A stretch of DNA of 64,000 nt from positions 124,001 to 188,000 of the forward strand of contig JBELMB010000001.1 in NCBI GenBank assembly GCA_042088665.1. The letters run 5' to 3'. How positions within the stretch are numbered: the stretch's first letter is position 1; every line of letters starts with the position of its first letter. Below, piece after piece: positions 51,113 to 60,650 of this stretch. Source of the DNA: JBELMB01 sp042088665. GTDB taxonomy: Bacteria > Pseudomonadota > Alphaproteobacteria > Rhodobacterales > Rhodobacteraceae. The translations under genes and the position numbers were made by a program. The notes under the pieces are model-generated. The model did no database searches. It was given only the letters and a program-made list of their open reading frames with translations, and was not told where the DNA came from.

Positions 51113-52656
51113 CTGGGCTCTTTCAGGATCTGGTCGGCCACATGCAGGGCAAAGGCCGCGATGGTCAGGCTGGGGTTTACCCCCATCGAGGTCGGCATGA
51201 AACTGGCATCGGCCACCCAGAGATTCGTCATGTCATGGGTCCGGCCATCCACGCGCAGCACGGATTGCGCCGGATCCTTGCCAAACCGCAGCGTGCCGCA
51301 GGGGTGGCCCCAGTTCAGTTCAGGTTGCAGGCCAAGGAACATCTTGCGATGCCCGCGAAACGCGCCCCGGATCGCCTTGCGAAAGGCCCTGCGCCGGGTC
51401 CGAAGCTCATCCTGCAAGGTATAGCTGACGGCGAGTTTGTCAGGGTCGTCCAGCACGCGGTTCTCGGCATAGGGGAGATCCTCCATCAGGCCGACAAAGA
51501 TCTGTGCGCTGCCAAAGAGCCTGTGCGCCAGCGCTGCAGGCAGGCGGGTCAACGGTTGCAGCCGTTTAAACCCTTGCTGCACCAGCAAGCGATTGAGGTA
51601 AAAAACGATTTCGCCATAGCTCGCACGGATGCCCATGGCCTGCACCGTGCCCAGACGCGCGCCGTCACGGTGGTAGAGGTCGCGCAGGGACACCGCCTTG
51701 GTCGTCTCACCCTCTGCTTGCGTCCCCTTGGGCCAAAGCGCCACCATCTCGTTGAGGTGAAACATCAGGTTTCGCCCAACAAGGCCAGAGCTGTTGGCCA
51801 ACCCGTTTGGCGCAGCGCTGGTTGCAGAGGCAAACAGCACCCGGGGGGAATTCAACGCCCCGGCGGCAAGTACGACCTGCCCGGCGGCAAAGCGGTGCAG
51901 CGTCCCATCGATCCGTGCCTCGACTTCCGTGACGCGGGGACCTTCGCTGATCAGGCGGGTCACTTCGGCCCTGGTGATCAGCTCTGCCCGGCCGGTGGCC
52001 AATGCGGGTTCAACCCCGGCGGACCGGCCATCCATCTTGCAGGGGCGGGGGCATTTGTGGCCGAGGCACTTCGCGCATCCCTCAAGGGATTCCAATGCCG
52101 TATGCGCCTGATAGGGGTGTAACCCGGCGGCTGAAAGGCTCTGCATCAGGCCGGATTCCAGCGCGGTCAACGGTGGTGGCCTGCGCAGGGGGATCGGTGT
52201 CTCGGGCGAGAGGGGATCCGGTGTGCCGTGCACGCGGTAGATCGTGGCGGCGCGCGCGTAATACGGCGCCATCTCGTCAAACGAGAGCGGCCAGCCGCCG
52301 GTGGGGTGCGGTCTGTCCGGCAGATCATCAAGATCGTGCCGTTCGGGGCGTTCCAAGGTTGCCGCGTAGAACACCGAACTGCCGCCGATGCCGCTGCCAA
52401 GCGGCGCGTAAAAGGTCTGCGAGACGCCATCGACCGACGCATGCAGCGGGTCGGGCCAAAGCCCGCGTGTGGCGCGCGCTTCGGGTACAAAGATCTCGGA
52501 CAGGCCGCTGCGGGCGCTCCGGGCGTCCGCGCGCCCGCGTTCCAGGAACAAGACCCGCATCCCGGCTTCGGCAAGGGCCCGACCAAGGGTGCCGCCGCCC
52601 ATGCCGGTGCCGATCACCACCGCGTCCCAGTGGATGTCACCGGCCGGGTGGCTCAT
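51109..52656 (-). CDS. GMC-family oxidoreductase
   Basis: A 515-residue flavoprotein with the FAD motif DAVVIGTGMGGGTLGRALAEAG, an ERGR segment, and the C-terminal WVADASFMPTSMGVNPSLTI (catalytic end region). A cysteine-rich stretch (CAKCLGHKCPRPC) lies about residue 190. GMC enzymes oxidise alcohols. The ATG overlaps the acyltransferase stop (52653), and the stop overlaps the SDR start, so acyltransferase, GMC and SDR form one translationally coupled trio. Confidence 0.88.
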   Translation of the reverse strand: MSHPAGDIHWDAVVIGTGMGGGTLGRALAEAGMRVLFLERGRADARSARSGLSEIFVPEARATRGLWPDPLHASVDGVSQTFYAPLGSGIGGSSVFYAATLERPERHDLDDLPDRPHPTGGWPLSFDEMAPYYARAATIYRVHGTPDPLSPETPIPLRRPPPLTALESGLMQSLSAAGLHPYQAHTALESLEGCAKCLGHKCPRPCKMDGRSAGVEPALATGRAELITRAEVTRLISEGPRVTEVEARIDGTLHRFAAGQVVLAAGALNSPRVLFASATSAAPNGLANSSGLVGRNLMFHLNEMVALWPKGTQAEGETTKAVSLRDLYHRDGARLGTVQAMGIRASYGEIVFYLNRLLVQQGFKRLQPLTRLPAALAHRLFGSAQIFVGLMEDLPYAENRVLDDPDKLAVSYTLQDELRTRRRAFRKAIRGAFRGHRKMFLGLQPELNWGHPCGTLRFGKDPAQSVLRVDGRTHDMTNLWVADASFMPTSMGVNPSLTIAAFALHVADQILKEPR

Positions 52657-54716
52657 TCGCCGATCACGGCCGATTGCGCCGTCTCGCGTGAGGGCAGGGC
52701 CAGTGGTCTCGCAAAGACCGGCGCAAACAACTCCCGCACGCGCAGTGCCGCGGCATTGGTGACATGGTTGTTGTCAAAATACTGGCCGACCTCGCCATTC
52801 AACGCCGAACAGGACTGCGCGTCGCAGAAATGCGGCCAGCTGTCCAACAGCGTGATCTGTCCGCTGTCCACAAGGGCGGGCCATGCGGTTTCTGCCATGG
52901 CAACGCGTGGCGTCAGGGCGGTGCGCGCGACCTCTGTGTCGGTGCGTGGATCCGCGGCCAGCGGCAGGCCGCTGTGCGCCGCTTCGCGCGCGGCGTGGCG
53001 GCTGTCGTACATGGGCACTTCGGGAGGTTGGCGCAGGACAAAGACGCGGCGACCACCCTTGGTGATCTCGGACACGGTGCTTGCGGCGGCGTCGGCCATC
53101 AGCCGGGCCTGCGGCACGCCTGTCGCGCTGGGCCCATCGGCCCGGTGCAGGGCGATGGTGTTGTCACGGTCCAGCCCGACGCCCTGCCCGGTGGCATAAT
53201 AGGTCCATCGTCCCACCAGAAGCACGCTGTGGACCGTGTCGAGGCGGGCAAAGCTCTGCTTGATCTGCAGGTTGGCCTGTGCGCAGGCCGTGTTCTGCGC
53301 AGGCGTGGCAGAGTTCTCGACCTTGCGCAGACCAAAGAGTGGCGGACAGCCCGCGCGCCAGATGATCAGCCCGGGTGTCCCCGCTTCATGCGCGGCGAGG
53401 TCGATGCCTTCCTTCATGGCGCGCAAATGGCTGTCCCCCCAGACCAGAACCTGTGGTGCGCCCTCCGGACCAATGGGGCAGACCTCTAACCCGTCGAGGG
53501 GCAGGGATTGCGCGATGTGGCATCGGCTCCAGTCCTGAAGGAAATCACCGGATGCTGCGATGTGTGGTTGTGCGTCTGGGCCAAACCGGCCCGGCAGCCC
53601 GTCCTTGACAAACAAGAGCGCGCCAAAGGCCAGCGTTGCAAGGCTGGCCGTGGCGGTGGCCGCCAGTGCCGCCCAGTCGGGCAGGCGGCGCGCCTTGCGC
53701 ACGGGTTGTTCCACAAAGGCCCAGGAAGCCCAGGCCAGCAATACCGAGAGACCCATCCACAGCATGGATTCGAACAGATGCGCATGGCCGTCGCGCAGAT
53801 AGGTCGACAGCACAAAGACCGGCCAGTGCCAGAGGTACAGCGAATAGGAGATCTGTCCGAAAAAGCGCAACACCGGCAAGGTCAGTGCCTGGTTCACGAG
53901 GCTGCGCCCGGTGCCGGAACTCAACAGCAGAGCGGTGCCTATCACCGGTGCCAGCGCAAGCGTGCCGGGAAACTGTGGCCCGGCGGGAATCAACGCCAGA
54001 CCCGCAAGCACGAGCACAAGCCCGGCCCAGGACAAAAGCGCGTGTCCACGCCAGCTTAGCCGCCGTTCATGGCCCAGAACGGCCAGCAAAACCCCGGTCA
54101 AAAGCTCCCATGCGCGGAAGGGAAACAGGTAGAAGGCAGCACTTGGCTGGGTGGGTGTGAGCCAGAGACAGGCGGCCAGAGAGGCGGCCCAAGTGGCGAT
54201 CAGTGCGACCAGCAGCGCCCGTCGGCTGCGCGACAGCAGCAGGATCAGCAGGGGCAGGAAGATGTAGAACTGCTCTTCGACGGCCAGTGACCAGGTGTGC
54301 AGCAGCGGCTTTTCATGGGCCGCGGCGTCGAAATAGCCCGTTTGCCGGAAGAACAGGATGTTGGAGGCATAGACCGTTGCGGCGATCGCAGTTTTGCCAA
54401 ATTCGCGATACTCGAACGGCAGCAGGATCATCCAGGCCAGGACGGCGGTCACCAGGACCATCACGAAGAAGGCCGGCGCGAGACGCTTGAAGCGGCGCAC
54501 ATAGAACGGCAACAGGGCGACGCGGCCTGTCGCATCGTATTCGCGCCACAGGATCCCCCCGATCAGGAAACCCGAGATGACAAAGAACACGTCCACCCCG
54601 GTAAATCCGCCCTGAAGGGGCAGACCAAAGTGGTACAGCACCACCGACAGCACAGCGATGGCGCGCAGGCCGTCAATATCGCCGCGATAGGGCAAAGGAG
54701 GCGGGGAATGGGTCAT
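52653..54716 (-). CDS. OafA/YrhL-type acyltransferase with SGNH domain
   Basis: A 687-residue membrane protein. Residues 1-345 hold an acyltransferase-3 domain with about ten membrane helices (start YRGDIDGLRAIAVLSVVLYHFG; GVDVFFVISGFLI). The C-terminal half, about 375-687, is a periplasmic SGNH domain with the catalytic VWGDSHLRAMK (GDSH) and, near the end, DNNHVTNA, the usual downstream catalytic pair. This family O-acetylates surface sugars. It is the first gene of the coupled minus-strand trio. Confidence 0.9.
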   Translation of the reverse strand: MTHSPPPLPYRGDIDGLRAIAVLSVVLYHFGLPLQGGFTGVDVFFVISGFLIGGILWREYDATGRVALLPFYVRRFKRLAPAFFVMVLVTAVLAWMILLPFEYREFGKTAIAATVYASNILFFRQTGYFDAAAHEKPLLHTWSLAVEEQFYIFLPLLILLLSRSRRALLVALIATWAASLAACLWLTPTQPSAAFYLFPFRAWELLTGVLLAVLGHERRLSWRGHALLSWAGLVLVLAGLALIPAGPQFPGTLALAPVIGTALLLSSGTGRSLVNQALTLPVLRFFGQISYSLYLWHWPVFVLSTYLRDGHAHLFESMLWMGLSVLLAWASWAFVEQPVRKARRLPDWAALAATATASLATLAFGALLFVKDGLPGRFGPDAQPHIAASGDFLQDWSRCHIAQSLPLDGLEVCPIGPEGAPQVLVWGDSHLRAMKEGIDLAAHEAGTPGLIIWRAGCPPLFGLRKVENSATPAQNTACAQANLQIKQSFARLDTVHSVLLVGRWTYYATGQGVGLDRDNTIALHRADGPSATGVPQARLMADAAASTVSEITKGGRRVFVLRQPPEVPMYDSRHAAREAAHSGLPLAADPRTDTEVARTALTPRVAMAETAWPALVDSGQITLLDSWPHFCDAQSCSALNGEVGQYFDNNHVTNAAALRVRELFAPVFARPLALPSRETAQSAVIGE

Positions 54717-54869
54717 CTGGGGCCGGGTTCTCCGGTGGCTTCGCTTCTGCGGATCAGTCTTAGGCGAAGACTCGCCCGGTGGGGAGAGTGCCTCCCGAAC
54801 ATTGCCATATCCTCAAGGATAGCGCATTTCTGGGCACGAGTGAGGCGGTTCGGAGGCGCAGGAGCGTGT

Positions 54870-55364
54870 ATGGCGCAGGAACATGACATCTCTGCCGAGG
54901 TGCCCGATTGGTCGCGCGAACGGGTGGAGCGGTTCTGGGACCCGGGCAAGAAGATGATCCGCGCCGTGCGGAGGTATCAGGCGGCGCGGGCGACGGGCGG
55001 TTTGGGGCGGCTGATTTCCAAATACTGGGTGCTCAATCACTGGTTCTGGTCCCTGATGTGCCAGTCGGAGCTGCATCTGACGACACAAATCGGCGGCGGG
55101 CTGCGGCTGACGCATCCCACGGGGATAATCGTCCATCCGGAGGCAAGGATCGGGGTGAATTGCATGTTGTTTCACCAGGTGACGCTGGCCGGGCCGGTTG
55201 TGCTTGGGGGGCATGTGGACGTGGGCGCCGGGGCAAAGCTTATCGGGCCTTTGACGGTGGGCGATCACGTTGTGATCGGGGCCAATGCCGTTGTGACCCG
55301 GGATGTGCCGTCAGGCGTGACCGTTGCGGGTATTCCGGCGCGTGTGATTTCGGGTGGCGACTGA
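54870..55364 (+). CDS. Serine O-acetyltransferase-like left-handed beta-helix acetyltransferase
   Basis: A 164-residue hexapeptide-repeat enzyme. The helix region shows TGIIVHPEARIGVNCMLFHQVTLAG, VLGGHVDVGAGAKLIGP and GDHVVIGANAVVTRDVPSGV. This is CysE-like in the repeat part, but within a polysaccharide locus it more likely acetylates a sugar. The start is ATG at 54870 with GGAG five bases upstream. A much longer open frame begins earlier, but the extra N-terminal part has no family features. Confidence 0.85.
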   Translation: MAQEHDISAEVPDWSRERVERFWDPGKKMIRAVRRYQAARATGGLGRLISKYWVLNHWFWSLMCQSELHLTTQIGGGLRLTHPTGIIVHPEARIGVNCMLFHQVTLAGPVVLGGHVDVGAGAKLIGPLTVGDHVVIGANAVVTRDVPSGVTVAGIPARVISGGD

Positions 55365-55418
55365 GGTGGTTCACGACGGCTGTGATGTCGGGACGCGGTG
55401 CCAGGGATCCAGGACGAA

Positions 55419-55436
55419 CCCGGGGTGAACCCCGGG
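55419..55436. terminator. GC hairpin between convergent acetyltransferase genes
   Basis: The stem CCCGGGG/CCCCGGG (7 bp, TGAA loop) lies between the stop of the plus-strand acetyltransferase (55364) and that of the minus-strand GNAT gene (55437). There is no U-run on either strand, so function as a terminator is uncertain. Confidence 0.4.
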
Positions 55437-56000
55437 CTACGAGCCGTCGAGCGGGAAGGCAAAGTGCAGGGTCCCCGCCTGCGCGGGCAGCGCCTGAAAC
55501 CCGGTCTTTTCCAGCACCCGCGCGGAGGCGGGATTGTCCATGTCGACGCCCGCCAGCAGCGTGCCCGAGACACGCGTCCGTCGCAGATGTGTCAACAGGC
55601 CGTTGACGCATTCGGTGGCGTAGCCCTTGCCCCAGGCCGTTTCGCCGAGCAGGTAGCCGAAATGCAGCGTTTGCGCCGCCTCACCAAAGAGAAAGAGCAG
55701 GCCGATAAGGCGATCCTCTGCCCGGATACAGGAAACAGCCACGCCGTTGCGGTCGCGTTCCGCGATCCAGTTGGCCATGTCATTGCCAGTCTCGGGTTCC
55801 GTTGCGCGACGTTGCACCGCTGGCGGCAGATGCCGCAGGACCGCAGGCGTCAAGAGGCCGTCCAGGGCCTGTTCGAGGGTGGCCCGTGCCTTTGGCGTGT
55901 CGCGAAATCTGTGCCAGTCGCGCAGGTGCAGGCGGGTGGTGTCATACTCCGGCGCGGGGGGACGCGCCGCGCCATCTGCCACGGGGGGCAATCCGGTCAC
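55437..56000 (-). CDS. GNAT-family N-acetyltransferase
   Basis: A 187-residue RimJ/RimL-type GNAT. It starts YDTTRLHLRDWH-like, contains GYLLGETAWGKGYATECVNGLL (acetyl-CoA binding loop G-x-G-x-A pattern) and DNPASARVLEKTGF. Its substrate is unknown (amino group of a protein, antibiotic or small molecule). It is separated by three bases from a small membrane-protein gene and probably cotranscribed. Confidence 0.85.
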   Translation of the reverse strand: MTGLPPVADGAARPPAPEYDTTRLHLRDWHRFRDTPKARATLEQALDGLLTPAVLRHLPPAVQRRATEPETGNDMANWIAERDRNGVAVSCIRAEDRLIGLLFLFGEAAQTLHFGYLLGETAWGKGYATECVNGLLTHLRRTRVSGTLLAGVDMDNPASARVLEKTGFQALPAQAGTLHFAFPLDGS

Positions 56001-56003
56001 GCG

Positions 56004-56270
56004 TCAGCCCAAAAAGAGCAGCGTCGCGACCAGCCAGAGCGCGGCCAGAATGCCGCCAACCGTCACCACCCAGGCCCCGTAGCGGTCAATCGCGCCGGGC
56101 GTGCCGGCCTTGGGGTCCTGTGCCTTTTGCACCAAACCCCAGCCCATCAGCGCCATGCCGATACAGGCCAGCACCAAAAGCCAGCTTGGGCCGGTGCTCA
56201 TGGCCCCGCCGACTGCCGCGGCGATCACCACGACGCCAGCCAACAGCGACAGTCTGAAACGCTTGTCCAT
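56004..56270 (-). CDS. Small membrane protein
   Basis: An 88-residue hydrophobic protein with about three membrane segments (LSLLAGVVVIAAAVGGAM, WLLVLACIGMALMGWGL, WVVTVGGILAALWLVATLL). ATG at 56270 has AGAGGGTGAG upstream and is preferred over an earlier ATG (56309). No known family recognised. It precedes the GNAT gene in the same direction. Confidence 0.7.
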   Translation of the reverse strand: MDKRFRLSLLAGVVVIAAAVGGAMSTGPSWLLVLACIGMALMGWGLVQKAQDPKAGTPGAIDRYGAWVVTVGGILAALWLVATLLFLG

Positions 56271-56350
56271 CTCACCCTCTTCGGCTTGTCCTTGGGTCGC
56301 GGGTAGCATGTCAGGCGCGCAATGGTCCAGTCACCGGGACCGGGTGGAGG

Positions 56351-57631
56351 TCAATAACCCAGATCAGGCAGGGGGCCGCCGTCCAGCAGCGCGGCGTAGA
56401 GCGCATGGGTCTTCGCGCCTTTGACGGCCCATGGGTAATGCGCATCCGCGTAGGCTTTGCCCGCTGCGGCGATGCCCGCCATGGCGGCGCGGTCCTGTGT
56501 TGCCGCGGCCATCTCGCGCGCGAAACCGGCGACCATGTCGTCCAGCGCGCTCATGCGCACACGGGTGCCGCGTCCCTCGGCGGCGAGGTCACCGGGCGCA
56601 CCGTAGTTGGCGACCATCACCTGCATCCCGCAGGCCATGGCCTCGATCACCACACCGGCGCCCAACTCCCGGATCGATGGAAAGACAAAGGCATCGCACT
56701 GGCGCATCATGTCGGCCACGTCGGCCTGCGATTTGCGCCCATGCAGGGTGATGCAATCGCCCAACCCTTCTTCGGCTATGACGGCTTCCATGCGGGCGCG
56801 TTCGGGGCCGTCACCCACAATGTGCAGGTGATGCGCGCGCAACGTCGGGTCCGCTGCAAAGGCGCGGATTGGCAGTTCCGGCAGCTTGTAAGGCACGAGG
56901 CGACCGGCATAGAGAAAGTTCACCTTCTCCCCGCGCTGCCCCGCTGCGCGCGCGCCCTGATCATGAAACAGCATCGGGTCAAAACCGATCTCTGGCATGG
57001 AGATGACGCGCGCATCCTCGACTCGCGCCAGATCCCGACGGGTGTGGGAAAAGGCACTGAGCACCGCCGCCGCATCATCATAGGTGGACCGCGCATAGGG
57101 CAGGTACTTGTAGTAGTTCCGCAGGCTTCGAAGGCCCTCCTTTTCGCGCGCCTGCTCGGCGGCAAAGACGGCGGGCCAGTCGAGATTGCCGTTCAGTGGC
57201 CCGATCACAAAGGGCTGCGGGACGCGATGCGCCAGCCAACTGGGTAGGGTGGGCGACATGGGCGTTATCCGGTGCACGATGTCAAATCCACCGTTTTTCA
57301 GATCGGGGCGGAAGCGTTTCCAGACACCATGCTCGAAGGCGAGGTAGGGCAGGTAGTTGAAGATCATCGAGGTGGACCAGCCGACCTCCTCGCCGCCGCG
57401 GATCAGCCGGGCGAGCTTGAACATCGGGGCGGCGAGCCATTCGGTGTCGATGTAATGCACATCGAGGTTGTCACCCGCCTTGCGGATGTTTTCGCGATTG
57501 CGCACATGCGTGGCCACGGTGACATTGCAGAGCTTTGCGATTTCGAGGGCATATTTGTAGCCCACAATGGGCAGCGAGGGCCACTCCGGGTTGCACTCAT
57601 CTGCGACGATCAAAACGCGGGGCTGGGTCAT
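56351..57631 (-). CDS. Glycosyltransferase family 4
   Basis: A 426-residue GT-B enzyme. The start is ATG at 57631 (MTQPRVLIVADECNPEWPSLP); an earlier ATG at 57667 would add 12 residues. The C-terminal domain shows FLYAGRLVPYKLPELPIRAF, IVGDGPERARMEAV, TLHGRKSQADVADMMRQ and FPSIRELGAGVVIEAMACGMQVMVANYGAPG with the EX7E motif. The start overlaps the Wzy-like gene stop in ATGA. Donor unknown. Confidence 0.9.
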   Translation of the reverse strand: MTQPRVLIVADECNPEWPSLPIVGYKYALEIAKLCNVTVATHVRNRENIRKAGDNLDVHYIDTEWLAAPMFKLARLIRGGEEVGWSTSMIFNYLPYLAFEHGVWKRFRPDLKNGGFDIVHRITPMSPTLPSWLAHRVPQPFVIGPLNGNLDWPAVFAAEQAREKEGLRSLRNYYKYLPYARSTYDDAAAVLSAFSHTRRDLARVEDARVISMPEIGFDPMLFHDQGARAAGQRGEKVNFLYAGRLVPYKLPELPIRAFAADPTLRAHHLHIVGDGPERARMEAVIAEEGLGDCITLHGRKSQADVADMMRQCDAFVFPSIRELGAGVVIEAMACGMQVMVANYGAPGDLAAEGRGTRVRMSALDDMVAGFAREMAAATQDRAAMAGIAAAGKAYADAHYPWAVKGAKTHALYAALLDGGPLPDLGY

Positions 57632-59067
57632 GCTGGGTCTTTCATAGCCCCGATCACGGGGCGCCATTCGAGGCGGTTCTCAACGAATTCTTCCTTGAGC
57701 CGCGCGGCACGCAGTTTTTCGGCGTAGCCTGTGAGTGCGCCGACCAACAGCCAGGTCAGCGGCGTCAGAGTCGCATTGGGGATCATGTCGGCCACGTTGA
57801 TCGCCAGCATCAGGGCGAGCGTGCCCACCAGCGGCGAGACGTTTTCCCGGGCGTGCTTGTACTCGCGTGCGATCAGCACCAATGGCAGCAGGATCAGCCC
57901 GAATTCGGCCGCAAAGCCGACCCAGCCGTAGACGCCGATGGTGATGATCCAGCGACCGTCCGTGACCGTCAGCAAGAAGCCGGTGACCGGATCAAGGATG
58001 TGGTTGCGCCCCCAACTGCCCCAGCCGAACCAGAACTTCAGGTAGGCGCGGTCCAGCAGCAGGTTTTCATTGGTAAAGCGGAATTCGAGACTGCCGCCGC
58101 GATCCTGGTTGAACTCATAGGCTTTTGCCAGCAGGTAATCCTCCGGGATCAGGCTGGCGCCCTTGAGCAGGGGATAAGCCAGCGCGAGCACGCCGATTAT
58201 GATCGCGATCCGCACTTGCCAGCCGACGGGCATCACCAACAGGATCGGCAGCAGCAGCACCATGAACATGAGCGCGCCAAGCGATTTGGCCAGCACGAGG
58301 ATCGCGGAGAGGTAGAGCGCGGCCAGCAGCAGCTTCCAGCGGCCGCGCAACTCTTCCTCTTCCGTCGCGGTCTGTTTTGCATAGCGCCAGAGGCCCCATG
58401 CCGCGAGGACCGCCATGAGGGTGTAAAACGCCACCCAGAGCCCGTGATACAAGAAGACCACCGGTCGGTAGCCGCCAAAACGGATCGATTGACCAAAGAA
58501 GTGCTGGTAATAGCCGTAAACCCAGAGGTTCAACTGCGGTGACAGGCGCATCTCGAGCAGCATCAGCAGGGAATAGACCAGCCCGCCGATCATCAGCGCG
58601 ATCAGCAGCTCTTTTTGTGCGCCGCCGGTGGCGAGGAATTGCCGCGCCAGCAGGAAGGGCAACAGCACGAGGAACTGTTGCATCGACAGCGCGATGGCGT
58701 CTTTCGGACCCAAACCGGGCAGGCCCACTTCGCCCCAGAAGACCGGCTCGCCATTGGTGAGCACCGTCAGGATTGGCGAAAAGACAAAGATCAGCATCAG
58801 CGCCTTGCCCGCGAAGGATTGCGGCAACAGCGGCCCGTCTCGGCCATAGCGGTACAGCGCCGCCATGAAGGCGACAAGCGCCGGGATGTTGTGCTTGTTC
58901 AGGGGGGGCGCGAGCGGAAAGTCGAAATAGGCAGGTGGTTCAGGCAGGAAGAGGTAGCCGATCAGCATCGTCCAGATCAGCGCGCGGTCGACCCGAAAGT
59001 TGCCGAACAGCACAATGACCAGCAGTGGAAAGCTGGCCAGCGCGAGAAGGGCAATGGGGTTGGGCAT
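57628..59067 (-). CDS. Wzy/O-antigen ligase-like membrane protein
   Basis: A 479-residue polytopic protein with about 11 membrane helices and a large loop around residues 300-370 (SLIPEDYLLAKAYEFNQDRGG). The overall pattern, including the loop, matches the WaaL/Wzy superfamily that polymerises or ligates glycans in the periplasm. ATG at 59067 starts the first helix; its Shine-Dalgarno is weak. It is coupled to the GT4 gene that follows. It is the polymerase candidate for the locus. Confidence 0.75.
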   Translation of the reverse strand: MPNPIALLALASFPLLVIVLFGNFRVDRALIWTMLIGYLFLPEPPAYFDFPLAPPLNKHNIPALVAFMAALYRYGRDGPLLPQSFAGKALMLIFVFSPILTVLTNGEPVFWGEVGLPGLGPKDAIALSMQQFLVLLPFLLARQFLATGGAQKELLIALMIGGLVYSLLMLLEMRLSPQLNLWVYGYYQHFFGQSIRFGGYRPVVFLYHGLWVAFYTLMAVLAAWGLWRYAKQTATEEEELRGRWKLLLAALYLSAILVLAKSLGALMFMVLLLPILLVMPVGWQVRIAIIIGVLALAYPLLKGASLIPEDYLLAKAYEFNQDRGGSLEFRFTNENLLLDRAYLKFWFGWGSWGRNHILDPVTGFLLTVTDGRWIITIGVYGWVGFAAEFGLILLPLVLIAREYKHARENVSPLVGTLALMLAINVADMIPNATLTPLTWLLVGALTGYAEKLRAARLKEEFVENRLEWRPVIGAMKDPA

Positions 59068-59282
59068 TGGGCGATGGGGCCTCGTGTCCTGCGAACGGGC
59101 ATGATCTAGCAGAGCGATTGGGCAAAGTCGCGTCAGCAATCGGCCAAAACCGTGAAACGGGAAACATCTGCGGATCCTTGCTGATACCGTTGTCGTGGTC
59201 GAAACGAAATCACCCGCGAAGCACCGCAGAATCGCCCCAAAGGTTTTGCACAGCGGCAAGGGGTGAACCGCGAGGGAGAGAC

Positions 59283-60470
59283 ATGAAGCCACTGCGCATT
59301 GCCTATCTGAGTGACATGTCCCCGCTGGACAGGAACCTGTATTCGGGGGGCAACGCCCGCATCTTTGACGCGCTGAAGGCGCATGTCGGCGAGGTCGAGA
59401 TCCTGCCACAGGACTGGGGCGCCGCCGAACCCGTGCGCCGCGCGATCTTTGCCATGCCGGACCGGTACAATCTGCGCCTGCGCTGGCGGATGCATTATGC
59501 GCTGCGCGGGATCATTGCCCGCCGGGTCAGCCGGGTGTTGGCCGAAGGGGCGTTCGACGTGCTTTTCGGTGCCTATGCGTTGCACACACTGGCCGGGGTC
59601 AGTGTGCCAAAGGGTGTCGTGACGGCCTTTACCTCTGATGCGGTGCAAACCGTCTATCGCACCTCCGAGATCGGGCAGGCGCATGCGCGGGTCTTGCCCT
59701 TTGGCGAGGTTCTCGACAACTGGGCCGAAGCGCGTGAGCGGGCGGTTCTGCAGAAACTGGACGTGGCGCTCTGGCCGTCGGAATGGCTGTGCGAGGCGGT
59801 GGACGCGCGCTACGGCCTGAAGTCAGGCGTCGGAAGCCAGATCGAGTGGGGCGCAAATATCGCCCCTCCGCCGCAGCCAGAGGTCAAGCAGGTGCAAGTG
59901 GATCGGCCGCTGCATCTGCTGGTCATCGGGCGGGACTGGTTTGCGAAGGGTGGCCCCGTCGCCTTTGACACCATGATGGCCCTGCGCGCGCAGGGTGTCG
60001 ACGCGCGGCTGTCGGTGATTGGCTGCGTGCCTCCCGAGTTTCACCAAAACGATCACGTTACGGTATTGGCCGAGTTGAACAAGGCAGTGCCGGAGCAGCT
60101 TGTGCGGTTTGAGCAGGCGCTGGCGGAGGCGCATTTCCTCGTGCAGCCTTCCTTTGAGAGCTATGGCTTTGCGTTCTGCGAGGCCTCTGCCTACGGGCTG
60201 CCCAGTCTTTGTCTGCGGGTGGGCGGCGTACCGATCCGGGAGGGAGTCAACGGGCATGCCTTGCCGCCTGGCGCAGGACCGGAGGCCTTTGCCGACTTGA
60301 TCCGTGAATATCTGGCCGATCCCGCGCGGTATAGCGCCCTGAGTGCAAGTGCGCGACAGGAATACGAGGCGCGGCTCAACTGGCCGGCCTGGGGTGCGCG
60401 TGTGCGTGCCCGGCTGGAGGCTGCGGTGGCGGCGCGGCGCGCTTCTCCGGGCGCCCCGACCGGGCCTTGA
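59283..60470 (+). CDS. Glycosyltransferase (GT1/GT4-like)
   Basis: A 395-residue GT-B enzyme. It starts MKPLRIAYLSDMSPLDRNLYSGG and contains LLVIGRDWFAKGGPVAFDTM, EAHFLVQPSFESYGFAFCEASAYGLPSL (EX7E-like), and GVPIREGVNGHALPPGAGPEAF. ATG at 59283 has GAGGGAGAG directly upstream. It is divergent from the Wzy-like gene across a region of about 215 bases that should hold both promoters. Confidence 0.88.
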   Translation: MKPLRIAYLSDMSPLDRNLYSGGNARIFDALKAHVGEVEILPQDWGAAEPVRRAIFAMPDRYNLRLRWRMHYALRGIIARRVSRVLAEGAFDVLFGAYALHTLAGVSVPKGVVTAFTSDAVQTVYRTSEIGQAHARVLPFGEVLDNWAEARERAVLQKLDVALWPSEWLCEAVDARYGLKSGVGSQIEWGANIAPPPQPEVKQVQVDRPLHLLVIGRDWFAKGGPVAFDTMMALRAQGVDARLSVIGCVPPEFHQNDHVTVLAELNKAVPEQLVRFEQALAEAHFLVQPSFESYGFAFCEASAYGLPSLCLRVGGVPIREGVNGHALPPGAGPEAFADLIREYLADPARYSALSASARQEYEARLNWPAWGARVRARLEAAVAARRASPGAPTGP

Positions 60471-60558
60471 TCAGGCCCGGCGGCCCACCCTCCAAACCAC
60501 GCTTTCGACCGTGTTTTCAAAGCGCCAAGTGACATGTGGCGGGCTGACGCAGTTTTTG

Positions 60559-60589
60559 TTGACCTGTGCGCTTTGCTCATGCCTACTGA
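60559..60589 (+). promoter_or_regulatory. Candidate promoter of mtoX
   Basis: TTGACC at 60559 with CCTACT or TACTGA 17-19 bases later, ahead of an AT-rich leader (TTAAGAAAAAATATTTT) and a very strong Shine-Dalgarno AGGAGGAG just before the ATG at 60651. The -10 match is poor. Confidence 0.3.
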
Positions 60590-60650
60590 CCCGATCAGTT
60601 AAGAAAAAATATTTTCAGCTGACTTCACGCTTTTTAGGAGGAGAAAAAGC

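Noticed and set aside
54297..54869. N-terminal extension of the beta-helix acetyltransferase frame
   Set aside because: It overlaps the acyltransferase gene on the other strand, has no family features, and a good ribosome site supports the start at 54870.
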